Shown here: positions 1-12,520 of the stretch, piece after piece | How positions within the stretch are numbered: position 1 is the stretch's first letter | Layout of the letters: every line of letters starts with the position of its first letter | Origin: Melieria omissa | Lineage: Eukaryota > Arthropoda > Insecta > Diptera > Ulidiidae | Direction of reading: 5' to 3' | DNA: 64,000 bases | Assembly (NCBI GenBank): GCA_963971225.1 | Contig: OZ020269.1 | Coordinates: 17,978,921 to 18,042,920, forward strand | Translations under genes and position numbers: made by a program | Notes under the pieces: model-generated | What the model saw: the letters and a program-made list of their open reading frames with translations, nothing else | What the model was told of the DNA's origin: nothing | The model's database searches: none

Positions 1-2655
1 AATAACAAAAAGCCTCAGCAGCATTCAGAATTCCCAGAAACGCTGAACAGCATTAACAAGAACAAGAAGAAGAACAACGTGCTGAACAAGTCAACTGTAT
101 TTGTCGTAAATTGCTGTAAAATGTTGAACAACAACAGCAACCATGCTTACAGCGTCAAGTGGAACGAACAGTCAGCGACAGAGCAGCGCGCTGGTGGTTG
201 AGTCATCTGGCGAGTGCGTACGTATTGTGTACAGCAATTTGTAATTGCATACATACAAACATACATACATACAACAATTGCCATTGCCAAGCAACGGCCA
301 ATACAGCAACAACACAGCAACAAAAAATAATTGTATATTCCAACGCCTGCAGCGCTGCGAAAATTTAATGCACTCAACACTCTGCACTGTGCAGCCCCTA
401 AAAACTGACGCGCCGCCAACCGCCTCAATGCCACTTGAGTCGATCGTTTGGTTCATTCATTCACTTGCGCTGGGCGCTCATTCAATTTTGAGCCATGCAA
501 GTTTTTCGCACAGCAATTATGACTTTTAAATGCCACAAGTTGCAAGTTGGCAAATGCGTCTAGGCACAATGCCGTCAATGTGTGTGTGTGCTTGTGTGTG
601 TGTGTAAATAAAATTGATCAAAAATAAAAATAAATTAAACAAAACTGATAACAACATAAAAATAGCACACACTGTAACAACAACAACTGTTTCAATTGTA
701 AACAGCCGCAGCATCCAAGCGGATGAGTCGCACAGACGCCAAGCGGCCGCCAATTGACGTTGCTTTCCTGTCTCACCACATGACTAACTAAAATTTTCAG
801 CGAAACCAAAAGCGATTCACACCAGACTGAAATATTGCCAGCTTGCTCTGACTTTTACAACACAAACGTAAAAATTTATACAGAGAAATTGAAAGTTCTG
901 GGCTTTAATTTAAATATTTATTCCACTACCTTCAAGTGTTGTTGTGCTTTTCAGTGAGCAAAATTTTATTCGGCGAATTTTGTGCAATAATTTCAGAGAG
1001 AACACATTTAAATTGTTTTTTATTTGAAATGTGAAAAGCTGCATAATTATTAACATAAGTTTTGGTTTCAATGTCAAAACTCATGTTTCGTCACCTTTTT
1101 GAGTGAATTTAGATCATCATTGATGGCATTCAACTACTCTTGAACAATTCTTAAATGCTTCTACGACAGTTCTTTTCTTCAAAACGTAGCAATTTTTGTT
1201 TGAGGCACACAAGTACACAATGTTTTGAAAGATTTGAACAACATGAGCCAATCGATAAGTCAACATTCCCAGCCATCGACCCTTCTTCAACAATTCTTTT
1301 CACTACTTCAACGTTTCCATTGATTGTTGATGCGTCTTTTTCTTCTTTTTGAAAAGTTTTTCAAACTTTCAACTAAAAAAATTCAACCCAAATTATACTC
1401 GCCAAATGTTACAATCAACATTTAAAGTACGTTTTCCACACAAAAATTGAATACATATTCTTTGATCCATTCGATTTTTTTCTCATTCCTATTTCTGTTC
1501 TTTCCATTGACGTTTTTCCTCATATTTTGTGCGAATTTTTTGTCAGTCTGCATACATAAATTTATAAACAAACACCGTCTTGTTTGCTTTCATGGAATAT
1601 TTTTAAATTTTGCCAACTTATTTCCGTCACATAAAATCAAAAAATAGCCTTAAAATTTGGCCAATGGCCACCAAAGCAAACGTGTGCGCAGACAATATAA
1701 GCCACACATGACACTGTGACAGCCAAAATATATAGTTGAATATTTTTATGAAACTGCCAGACAACAGGTTAGATTGATGTGAAGAAGATGGCAGCTGGCA
1801 ATGTGCTTAAATTTGATAATAAAAATTTTGATGCAAAAATGACAAAATAAAACAGTAGAGACAATCAGAAATGTTTTAAGATCGCATGGAATGTGAAATT
1901 TTGGTGGATTATACATATTTCTCAGGATCCAATATTCCATTATGATTTTTTATATCTGTAAATTCTTTATCTCAATGAAATTCTCACTTTCCTCATAACA
2001 TAAACAAAAAAACTGAAAATCTTCATGACACGCCAAAGGCCAAAGAGTTAATCTTTTCATATTAGTTTCTCTATCAACGCTTATCAACATAAACAATTTG
2101 TTCACATTAGTTTCTAAAAAAAACAACAACATTAATTATTTCATATTTCATTATGATCATTAAAAATTGCAAGTATTTGTTGTAAAAAGCATAATAAAAG
2201 TTTTAAAATAAAACTGATCTCATCTCTGTTGCTTCAAGCTGCGAATGTGTTCAAAAGATTTGCTTGAAGCCACAGTTTTGTGCCAGAAACCCATACAGCA
2301 TCTGATTTTGTTATTGTTGCGTTTATAATGCTAATTTATTTTTGTGCTAAACGTTGACATGACTTATTCGTGTGTCTATGTGTACGAGTGATTGTGTGTG
2401 TGTGCAGTATAGATTTAAATATTCATAAATATTTCTAAGCCATGTGATGCTATAAAAAGCAGCGTGAAATTGCGCTGAGACTGATGACGTTATTGTTTAT
2501 TGTTGGAATGGAATATAGTATTTTTTTCAAATATTTTTTTTTCAATTTGGTAGTTAAGAATAGGTGGATCTGACCTCAAGCTGCACTTGGAATTTTAAAG
2601 TCCAAAGAGTGTAGGAAGTGGCTGATCCGGAGGGTTTTTAAAACTTTTTTTTAAT
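1..2655. other. AT-rich DNA without recognisable genes
   Basis: I see no coding signature, RNA gene or transposon here. It holds CAACAA-type tracts in the first 350 bases, a GT-rich run near 580-605 and another near 2390-2403. Short open frames on both strands have composition-driven sequences with no domain motif. Confidence 0.6.
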
Positions 2656-2659
2656 TTTT

Positions 2660-3290
2660 TTTTATTTTATTTTTATTTTATTTTAGTTTATTAGATTATT
2701 TTATTTTTAGTTTTATATTTATTTATTTTATTTTTTTATTTTATTTTATTTATTTTAATTTATTTTATTTTATTTTATTTTATTTTATTTTATTTTATTT
2801 TATTTTATTTCATTTTATTTATTTATTTTATTTATTTTATTTATTTTATTTATTTTATTTATTTTATTTATTTTATTTATTTTATTTATTTTATTTATTT
2901 TATTTATTTTATTTATTTTATTTATTTTATTTTTTATTTTATTTATTTTATTTTATTTATTTTATTTTATTTAATTTTTCTTTATTTTATTTTATTTTAT
3001 TTTATTTTATTTTATTTTATTTTATTTTATTTTATTTTATTTTATTTTATTTTATTTTATTTTATTTTATTTTACTTTATTTTACTATATTTTATTTTAT
3101 TTTATTTTATTTTATTTTATTTTATTTTATTTGATTTTATTTTGTATTATTTTGTTTTATTTTATTTATTTTATTTTATTTTATTTTATTTTATTTTATT
3201 TTATTTTATTTCATTTTATTTTATTTTATTTTATTTTATTTTATTTTATTTTATTTTATTTTATTTTATTTTATTTTAGTTTATTGTATT
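2660..3290. repeat. (TTTTA)n pentanucleotide array
   Basis: About 630 bp of TTTTA repeats on the + strand. The stretch near 2818-2932 has a compound 9-bp unit, TTTTATTTA, while both sides are nearly pure pentamers. Open frames across it (Phe-Tyr-Ile-Leu runs) are artefacts of a repeat lacking stops in some frames. Related arrays lie at 24115-24497 in the same orientation and at 54735-56226 in the opposite orientation. Confidence 0.95.
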
Positions 3291-5024
3291 CAAGTTTCAA
3301 AAGTTTTCAGATCTGCAGAAAAAACATGAAACAATCGTCGGTTATATTAAAAAAACAAATTTTTTTAACATTGAGTTTCAGATAAAATTCCCTCACTTTA
3401 CTATTTCACATCTCTCAAATTTGGTTACATCGAACCAAACACATTTGTATACTTTAAAAATTTCTCTCATTTCAGCGCCCAAAACTGCCAAAAACCTTAA
3501 CAGGAATTTATTTCTTACTTTCATTAGCAACGAAAATGTGTGGAATTCTCACATTTGTGGTCCCACAGTTGGCAACATTAACAAGCACAACACCAACAAC
3601 AACCAATGCAAATATTTACATTTTAATTTATACCCAAAAAACGCACACATCCTCTATGCCTTCTTCTTCTGCACCCTTCTTCAAACCCCTTCAGCTTCAA
3701 CTGCTTCTTCTACCTCACTCCAGCTCGACTCTTGGCTTAAATTATGCGCGTGAAAACGAAAACTCGCAACAGGTTCAGATCGTTCAACGTCTTTGCGACT
3801 TTGCGAACATCAAAATGATGTCACTTTTTTTCTGCTACCATCAGTGCCCATCATCATCACATCACAATATAAAAATAAATGAATATAACAACAACAACAA
3901 ACAAGCAAACAAACAAACGCGCGCAAATAACAAATTTTCGGTTTCATTTTCAATGAATTCATGCTTTTATTTATTTTCTAATTTGAATACGAAATTATGT
4001 CATTTATGCCGCGGCAGCAAAAACAAAAAACAAACCACAACAACAACATTAACAGCCAATAACACAAACATGGCTACAATTTGAATTTTTGTCGGTTAAT
4101 TTTTTAACCGTCTCGCGACGTCTTACGAAATTTTGTTTATCAACAAAACTGCCACAACGACTCGGCAACATGCAGCTGTCTCGTTCGCACACTCACACTC
4201 TTTTAATTTGTTGTTGTCGATGATTTTTGCAGTTAACTCAAACCGGCTAAAGCGGGTGAGCGTCATGCGTTAATGCTTTTGTTGTTGTATAAACACAAAA
4301 ACAACGCGCCAAAAGACGTTAAATTACTCGCGTTGGTATCTCTTTGAAATTGTGTTTTGTTTGATGTGAGCGTGATTTATGGCGTTCACTCGCATCGATT
4401 AAGGAAAATTGAAATAATTGCAAAAAATGAAATATGGCAACACTGTTGCGTGTTTATCAAACGAAACGAACCGGTTACTTGCCTTTCGGAAATCTTTAAC
4501 ACTTGCGAAAAACAATGCAACTGTTTGGCTGTTTGTTATTGTTAACTTGTTGTTTGTGCTTATGTTGTTGTTGTTGCAGGTGCTTTATTGTTGTTTGTGT
4601 ACTGAATTTTTACTTTTATTTTTTGGCGCATCTGTTTCGCATTGTTTGTTTGTTTAAATCTGCTGCGGTGTCGGCATTTTTTTTTATTTAATTTAATGAT
4701 GGTCTACACCAGCGGCTAACCTTGTTAAACTGCAGCCATTGTTATTGTTGTTAGTGTTTTTTGGCGATTTTTTGTTTTTCGAGCATTTCGTTGTATATTT
4801 GTTTTAATTTTTTGCTGTTTTGTTTTGTTAACGAAAAGCGTGAGAAAAGGCCAAAATTGCAGAAAACATTGATTGTCTCATTAATTTTGGCGCCATACAG
4901 TTTTATTGTATTTTATTGTTTGTTATTGGATTTGTTTTTAGCAAAGTCAGGAAACATAACTCTTAAAGCAAATACAGTAAATATAATACAAATGTATGTC
5001 CCTGAAATTAATGGAAATTAATTT
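3291..5024. other. Noncoding stretch with CAACAA and TTGTTG tracts
   Basis: No exon, RNA gene or mobile element recognised. CAACAA tracts occur near 3590, 3890 and 4035, and TTGTTG tracts near 4565 and 4745. Such tracts are common in noncoding DNA of flies. Confidence 0.55.
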
Positions 5025-5556
5025 TACTAAGACTAAGACTAAGACTAAGACTAAGAATAAGACTAAGACTAAGACTAAGACTAAGACTAAGACTAAGACT
5101 AAGACTAAGACTAAGACTAAGACTAAGACTAAGACTAAGACTAAGACTAAGACTAAGACTAAGACTAAGACTAAGACTAAGACTAAGACTAAGACTAAGA
5201 CTAAGACTAAGACTAAGACTAAGACTAAGACTAAGACTAAGACTAAGACTAAGACTAAGACTAAGACTAAGACTAAGACTAAGACTAAGACTAAGACTAA
5301 GACTAAGACTAAGACTAAGACTAAGACTAAGACTAAGACTAAGACTAAGACTAAGACTAAGACTAAGACTAAGACTAAGACTAAGACTAAGACTAAGACT
5401 AAGACTAAGACTAAGACTAAGACTAAGACTAAGACTAAGACTAAGACTAAGACTAAGACTAAGACTAAGACTAAGACTAAGACTAAGACTAAGACTAAGA
5501 CTAAGACTAAGACTAAGACTAAGACTAAGACTAAGACTAAGACTATGACTATGACT
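5025..5556. repeat. (AAGACT)n hexanucleotide array, about 88 units
   Basis: Roughly 530 bp of ACTAAG/AAGACT units. One early variant (AAGAAT) lies near 5053 and the last units degrade to ATGACT. Otherwise the units are identical over more than 450 bp, which indicates recent expansion or strong homogenisation. Since the unit is a multiple of three, one + frame reads Lys-Thr repeats and one - frame reads Ser-Leu repeats without stops. Neither is likely to be a protein. Confidence 0.97.
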
Positions 5557-6290
5557 GTGAGATATGTATAAAAAAATGAATTGAAAAAATATTAAAATAA
5601 AAAATGTAATTAAAAACAAAATATTGAGAACATACATAACATACATTGATAGCAAATTCGTTTTGCTGTTAGGTACTATTTTTGTTGAAAATTTTATGAT
5701 GGTTGTAAGATATTGATAATTATAAGTGAATGAAATAAAGCCAAGTCTGGCAAAGGAAAAGTTGAATTATTTTGTGCATTAATTTACATTAAAATCATAA
5801 ATTCCATTCATTAGCAAGGAGGAATAGATATTTTTAGTAATACGATCGGGTTGCACTAAATGATGTTAGAAAAATACGATTTCGAAGTAAAAAAATTCTC
5901 AGACAGTTTTGTCATTGCTTGATTCAATATTATTTGGACGCACATCAAATATAGACATCAGCAGGGAAAAAAAATACGCAATAATTTAGAGGTTTTCTGC
6001 ACTAAACACGAAAACACAAGTCAGACGATTCAAAGTGTGAATATTAACAGCCCGTCACGTTAAATTTTGATTTCATCAACTTCATTCTGTTAATTTTGAT
6101 GTCAGATAGGCATCAAGCGCTGGTTGGCCAGGTGCCAAAAATATCAAAAATTCAATTAGATTCAATTGTACAGGAGCTAAATAAACATTGCACAAAAAAA
6201 TCTTTTGGAACCACTTGAATAAAGTTGAATAAAAGAAATCTCAGTCTATGGATGCCATACAAAACTAACCCATGAAGCGAATTTTCAGCT
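5557..6290. other. AT-rich stretch before a mariner relic
   Basis: No gene recognised. Bases from about 6110 could include the eroded N-terminal half of the mariner transposase that follows, but I cannot align it with confidence by eye. Confidence 0.45.
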
Positions 6291-6294
6291 ATGA

Positions 6295-6780
6295 GTTTTG
6301 AATTTTCAGCTACTAAATTGCAACAAAATCGTAGTGAATGATGATTCAGGTCACCTTCGACAACGTCAAAGAAAAATGGTCATAATTGAATGGTTGCAAT
6401 TCGGCGCAAAAGTACCCAAAGCTGGATTGACGATGAGGAAGGTTTTGCTGTGCGTTTGGTGGTATTGGCAAGGAATCATCTACTATGATCTTCTCCGAAA
6501 TCTTTACTCGGTTCTGCACTGACAACAATTGAGTCCAATTGTTGTCTGAAGTAAGCAATGTTCCAGAAGCACTGACAACAATTGAGTCCAATTGTTGTCT
6601 GAAGTAAGCAATGTTCCAGAAGCGGCCAGCTTTGGCCCTCATCAGAAGCCCGGCCACACACATCGCTATTAACTCACCAGAAGCTTCGGATTGCATGATT
6701 CTTATGCGTTTACCTTATAGTTTGTTCCTGGTACCAAGCAAGAAACATCTCTTCTTGTCTAAGAGCAAACTTTAACCAAT
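6295..6780 (+). pseudogene. mariner transposase relic, catalytic region
   Basis: Degraded transposase of a mariner element (DD34D family). In the frame from 6298, IVVNDD corresponds to the first catalytic-Asp motif (usually IVTGDE). It is followed by KAGLTMRKVLLCVWW and GIIYYDLL, the most conserved central block of mariner transposases. After a frame shift, ARPHTSLLTHQKLR (near 6647-6690) matches the region after the second Asp. After another shift, a degraded LPYS...VPS block near 6710-6740 matches the usual PYSPDLAPSD motif, where the third Asp lies. Part of the segment before ARPHTS is deleted, and a 53-bp tandem duplication sits inside. It cannot encode a working enzyme. I did not find terminal inverted repeats. 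Confidence 0.8.
6516..6621. repeat. 53-bp perfect tandem duplication
   Basis: Two head-to-tail copies, 6516-6568 and 6569-6621, inside the mariner relic. Each contains a 10-bp inverted repeat, ACAACAATTG / CAATTGTTGT, separated by 4 bases. The copies look identical, so the duplication is much younger than the transposase decay around it. Confidence 0.95.
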
Positions 6781-9700
6781 AAATTACCATCCTTTCTCAA
6801 AGCCAGTACTTTACTACTCGTCTGCACTGAACTTGTGTGAGATTTTTGCCAACATAATAGTTATAGTAAAAAGTGTTTTCTTAATTTTAGTATAACTACA
6901 CATAAACTAGTAACATTTACAAATTGTAATTTTATTATAATTCAAATTGTTCAAAAACTTAAAAATCCAATCATCTTCTCGTTATATAATCATAAGCCTC
7001 ACCGTTTCGAGGCCATAAAAGCGCATAATGCTATTAGAAAAATTATGGTCTCTGCCTCTATAAGTGGCTATATTTAGCAAATTCTATTCGCTTTTTAATG
7101 CCACAACAAATAGCAAAAAATCGTCGCCACACAACAACAACAATTACGAGTAAAGCAAAGACACTACCAACCAGTTGGCCAGCAGCTCGCAAGCCGGTCT
7201 TGAGAAAAACAAAAGACCAACCGCCAACTTCTAGCCCGCTTTGGTTTGCTGGTAATCTAACAGCAACAACAACAACAACAACAACAATAATAACCATTTG
7301 CTTGCTCTTACTGTCAAAAATGTGGTCACAAAAAAAAAAATCAAAGACAAAAATACGAATCAGTAGAATCACATTGCATGACCGCTTAAAAATGTCGCTG
7401 CCAATCAGCCCGTTTTGGGCAAAGCAACATTCAACATTCGTCAATTCAACATTCGACAGTTTGAACACAGTTGTGACAAAAATGGTATGGCTTTTGTTGT
7501 TGTTGTGAAGCTGGTTTTTGCCCGTAGCTGCTTAATTTCAGCACCAACCAACGACGCACGCAATCAACAAAAGCGAGTTTCGCTTTCGCATGGCAATGTT
7601 GCAAGTTGCCACAATTTAAATGCAATTTGTTTTTTTTTGCTGCTCTCATTGCTGTGATTTTTTTCTGCTACTACCTGATGGCGTTTAGTATAATTTGTAT
7701 GCGAAGCTTACAATGCGGCAATACGATGCTATCGCACATATTGGCCGGTTTTGTTGCCAATGCGGTAATCGAGCTGTGTTGCCTGTGCAATGTGCATGTT
7801 GCTTGCTTCGACTGTTGTTGTTGTTGTTGTTGTTGCATGGCATAATGGCATAGCGTCTACCTATGCAGATCGACGCGATCGCTGCGATCGTTGGTGCGCT
7901 TTTAATTACAAAATGGCGCTAAATTGTGCAGCCAGTTGTTGCTCTTATTGTTGTTGATTTGCTGTTGCTGTTGTTGTTGTTGTTGCTTTGGTTATATTGC
8001 TTAGCTGAATGTTGTTGATATTTTGCTCATGTCGCTGAAGTTAAAACATTTTTTGCTGTTTTTCTTGTTCTTGTAATTGTTGTTTTTGTTATGGCACATT
8101 ATTTATTGCATTCGCTGTCAATATTGTTATTGTTGTTGTTCGCTGTCGTTATTATGGACTTTTGCTAATATTTGTTGTTTCGCTTTTGTTTTGCGATTTT
8201 TTCTGTTTGTTTTACTCTCCATCTCGTTTTTGTTGCTGTTTCATTTCCATGCATTCCCCATAAACCGGTTACTTAGTCGTTGGATCATTCTACATATTTT
8301 ATTGTTATTGTTGTTGTTGTTGTTGTTGCTGCTGCTAAATTGTGAAAAATGCCAATGTGCTGAATCCATTCACAACAACAACAATAACAACAAACATCAT
8401 TAATTGTTGAAGAGTATAATCAACAAATTACTCTGCGGCAATTAGTTTGTCGACCCGAACGTTCAGTATGGCTGACGTCTGAGACAACATAATGGACTGA
8501 CTAAATTTTTTTGACAGAAATGTTGCAGTGTATTAATTTTGACAACAATTATAATTTTTCTATTAATTATCTTTTTCGCAAGAGAAAAGATTTTGTGAAA
8601 AAAAACAAAATCATACAAGAAATTTTCAGATTTTTCTATTAGATATATTAGAATTGTATATATTTTAATTATTTACGTATTCAGAAAATTGTAATAAAAA
8701 TAAAAAATAATAATAAAATATATAAATAAAAATGATAATAAAGAGAAAATATAAAATAAATAAATAAAACTTATATTTGAAGGGTTTAAACCCTAAAAAT
8801 CCTCTTGTTTGCGCCACTGACTTTCTTATAAATATTTCTATATTCGCTTTACTTATTCCCATTTGATTCCCGACCATAATTGGACTCTAAAATTGGTTGT
8901 TTTCCAGTAAAAACAGCAACCACCACTCAGTGGTTTGTGTATTGAACCAAAATTTAGACTGTTTGGTTTACTTACGTAAAAATTAAAAATATATTAATTT
9001 TTATGGATTTTTGATCAAAAAAGGGAAATTTATTTTCTATTATTTGCAATAATTTCTTTTTTACGTCTATGAACTGAATTAAATTTTATGGATATGAGAA
9101 CAGAAAGAAAAATTTATTTTCTAATATTTTGTAATAATTTGTTTTTTTTTAAATCTTGATTATTTCTTCTTATTCGATTAAACTCTATTAAATTATTTCC
9201 TCTAATTCTATTAAATTAAAGTTCTAATCATTAAAACTGATTCTGACAGAGTTTAGTTGAACAGTTCAGCCAGTGAACGCTTCATTGAACTCGTTGCATA
9301 TGCAACAAATTGTTAACATATGCAAATTACAGCAACAATTAATATTCCATGCGAGTACCATGACAAATCTGCAGTTAATCAGCATAGAGACAGGTGCAAG
9401 AAAATTGTCTCAGCTTCCAGTGCTCAGCTATAATTTTCATTAATTTTCACACATGAGCAGAATTGCATTGAATTTAGAGTATTTTCCGTGATTTCAATTT
9501 GATTTGGCATTCAATATTTTAGACAAATGCATCAACAACCAGAAAGCAAAAACATCAAACAAATTGTAGTAATTAACAGTAAGAACAGTGCTGACAGCTG
9601 AGGCAGAAAGTTCAAAAGATTTCCTTAGCTCAATGACAGTGGCCCGAACGAACAGGATTTTCCGCCTTAAAAGTGGAGTTTGTTGTTAGTTTGTGTGTGT

Positions 9701-10250
9701 GTTTGTCTCAAGATGTGTGCATTTAGTTATTAAGTGAATTATTATTTGCATATAATATGCTTTCATTTTTGGTTTATATGTGAGTTGAATTTTTGCAATT
9801 GCATTTTCTTGAACGCAGTGTTTGCTTCAGGCTGCATTTGCTATGTGTTGTAATCTTCATTAAATTGCAGACCGAGTTGAGCACATTTGGATAATGTGAC
9901 TTATGTATCTAAAAGCCATAATCACTTAAGTTCATATGTAATACTTTGTGCAGTATTCAAATCAATATGTAAGCAACTTTTAGCTGCTTTCTTAAGTTGA
10001 TAAATAATTTCTTAAGTCGATTTCATTACTCATGGGTTTAAGTCATAAAATTGCTGGAATTGACTGAAGTGCATAGTTATTAACAACTGTTGTTGTTGTT
10101 GTTGTAATGCAAACAGTTTATTATTACCTACTTTTAGTATTTACTAAAGTTGAACCAGTATATTTGAATGAGCTCAAAGACGTGACTAATACAAAAGCAA
10201 GTGACTGATTGCCTCAAAACAGTTGCTAAAACTTTAATCGCTGCTAAACT
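6781..10250. other. Noncoding AT-rich DNA with TTGTTG tracts
   Basis: No gene recognised over about 3.5 kb. Trinucleotide tracts (TTG/CAA) occur near 7265-7290, 7490-7510, 7815-7835, 7960-7990, 8300-8330 and 10085-10105. A short perfect inverted repeat, CGATCGC-T-GCGATCG, lies at 7876-7890. The segment 8640-9240 is very AT-rich. Confidence 0.55.
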
Positions 10251-10254
10251 TCCC

Positions 10255-10470
10255 AGGTTAGGTTAGATTAGGTAATGAAGGGTGTGTGCGGCAGGACCGA
10301 ACTTCCACTCGGAGGCCACAATGGCCCATTGTGAATCCCTTCGTATGGTGATCTGGAGCTAACCAATAGTCTCAATCAAGGGGAAACCAGTTTGACCTCT
10401 TAATGAAGGAGAACAGATTCGTGATTTCGACTTTCGCCGCGCAAGCCAGGTCTGTCAGGAACCTTGACCT
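10255..10470 (+). repeat. Dispersed repeat family A, copy 1
   Basis: Begins with AGGTTAGGTTAG, then a GC-richer body with landmarks GGGTGTGTGCGGCA, ACTTCCACTCGGAGGCC, TGGCCCATTGTGA, TTTGACCTCTTAATGAAGGA and GTCAGGAACC. The same landmarks in the same order recur at 23439-23675 and 44528-44742. This is a moderately diverged interspersed repeat, possibly a SINE or the end of a larger transposon. No coding sequence is evident. The GC-richer stretch continues to about 10615, but that part is not shared with the other copies. Confidence 0.85.
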
Positions 10471-10679
10471 AAACTTCAGTAAGAACTCTCACATTCTCAC
10501 CGATCACTGCGTCGACCCGCCACACTAAGAAGATCTAACTGGTACTGCTAGAAATCCAAGACGGTCTATGCGTGACCAATCTTTCCAGCAAGCTTACCTG
10601 ACTTAGATTGTAATTTGTAATAGTAATCGGAAAGGATTTTATATTATTTTTCGGCAATAAGACATAAACGAATTGAATT

Positions 10680-12520
10680 TTTAAAGACTGAGCAAATACA
10701 TCAAAACTAAAGAAATTGCAGAGTCTTTAGAAGATTATAATCTCAGTAGTATCTAGCTGATGTTTTCGCTTTTGCTTTTATTAGCTCTTAACTTTTGATC
10801 TGGATTGATATATTCTAACCGAAGCATTAAAATATGAGAATATGAGAACGAAAAATGCGTAAGCATATCTCAGAAGCAAAAAGAAAAGAAAAAAAAACTA
10901 GAAAAAACCAGCACATTCTGCAGGAATTTATAACCTCAACAGTAGCTGGCAGATGTTGTAGCTTTTTTGACCCTGGAACAGTTTAGCAGTTAAGCCCTGA
11001 ATTCCAAATCGAGGCTGACATATTCCAAACGAAACTATTAGATATGAGAACATCACATCTAAAGTCATTAGAAAAAGTCAGTCAAAAAGTCATTAGAAGA
11101 TAATCATCTGACAATGAGCTGACTGATGTTTTCGCTTTAGCTTTTATTTGATCGGTATTTTCAATCGAGACTGACTAAACAGCAATTTCAAGATACGAAT
11201 GTGTAAAAATACCTCATAAGTAAGACACTCGTAAATTCCTTAGAAGATAACAACCTCAGGAGTAGCTAGCGAGCTACGCTTTAGCTCTTCTTGGCCCCGA
11301 GGCCTTTAATTGAGACCAACATATTATAAATAAAACCTTACAATAAAATAACAGGACGACATTTTTGAACAGGTCAATTACAGATTCTATAGAAGATTCT
11401 AATCTCTTAAGTAGCTTTTTAGTTAATTAGTTCTGAATTCCGAATCGAGATGGACATATTCCAAACGAAACTTTTAGATATGAAGACAGAACCACGATTT
11501 TCGAAAATTGTATAGAAATAACACAAAAGTAAGAGTAAAGTTAGAGATTCTTAAGAAAACTGTAACCTCAAGAATAGCTGGGTGATATTTTTGTCGTAGT
11601 TTATTAGTTTTGAATTCCGAATTAAGGCGCACATGTTCCAAAACTTTTAGATGTGAGAAAACTGCTTAAAAATAAACCAAAAGTGAAACACTTGTAGATT
11701 CTTAAGAAATAAAAATTAACGGTCATGCTTAGCTCTTCTTGGCCCTGAACTCTTATTTGAGGCGTACATGTTCCAAACGAAACCTTAAAATAAAATAACA
11801 GGATGACAATTTTGGAGAAATGTATAAAAATACCTCAAAAGTAATCTAATCTACTATCTTGATTCACTGGGTGATATTTTTTACTTGGTTTATTAGTTCT
11901 GAATTCTGATGTTTTTAAAGCCAAACTTTTAGATATGAGAACATGACCACGATTTTCGAAAACTGTATAAAAAAACTCAAAAGCTTGAAGATTCTTTAAA
12001 ATATCTTAAAATCACGAATGATGTTCTCGCTTAAGCTCTTCCTGGCCCTGAACTCTAAATCGACGCTGACATGTTCCAACCGAAATTTTTGTTTTGACAA
12101 AAAGTAGTATCAGAATTTTCGAAAACTGGGTAAAAATACGAAAATGAAAATGGAATGAAATTTATAAAATGGGTAAAAGTCAGACCTTCGTACATTCTTT
12201 AGAAAATAACAACCTCAGAAGTACCTGGCTGATGTTATTTCTTTAGCTTTTCTCTCTTATTAGGTCTCAACTCTCAGCATTCTTCTCAGCAATTCCGAAG
12301 CATCAAGATATAAGAACAGTAATGCGATTTTCAAAAACTGTAGAAAATTATTTCAAAAATAAGACATTCTCAACACTAACTCATGGTTTCTTTAAAAGAT
12401 TATACTCTCAAAAGGATGATTGCTTTCACTTCTGTTCTTTTAAAGCCTAAAACTCTCGATTGGGCTCGACGTGTACAAGCGGAACACGATTTTCAAGTAC
12501 TGTACTCTCATAGACAAAAT
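10680..12520. repeat. Degenerate tandem array, about 150-200-bp unit
   Basis: About eleven diverged units. Recurring landmarks in each are a TTCTTTAGAAGAT-like segment, AACCTCA..AGTAGCTGGCTGATGTT, GCTCTTCTTGGCCCTGAA, an ACATATTCCAAACGAAAC-like segment, AGATATGAGAACA and TTTTCGAAAACTGTATAAAA. Landmark starts near 10721, 11085, 11225, 11388, 11545, 11697, 11990, 12190 and 12388 show variable spacing through indels. It resembles an old satellite block. I see no ORF or target duplication. Confidence 0.85.

Noticed and set aside
4996..5655. Long Lys-Thr (+) and Ser-Leu (-) open frames
   Set aside because: They are translations of the (AAGACT)n array and exist only because the unit length is a multiple of three.
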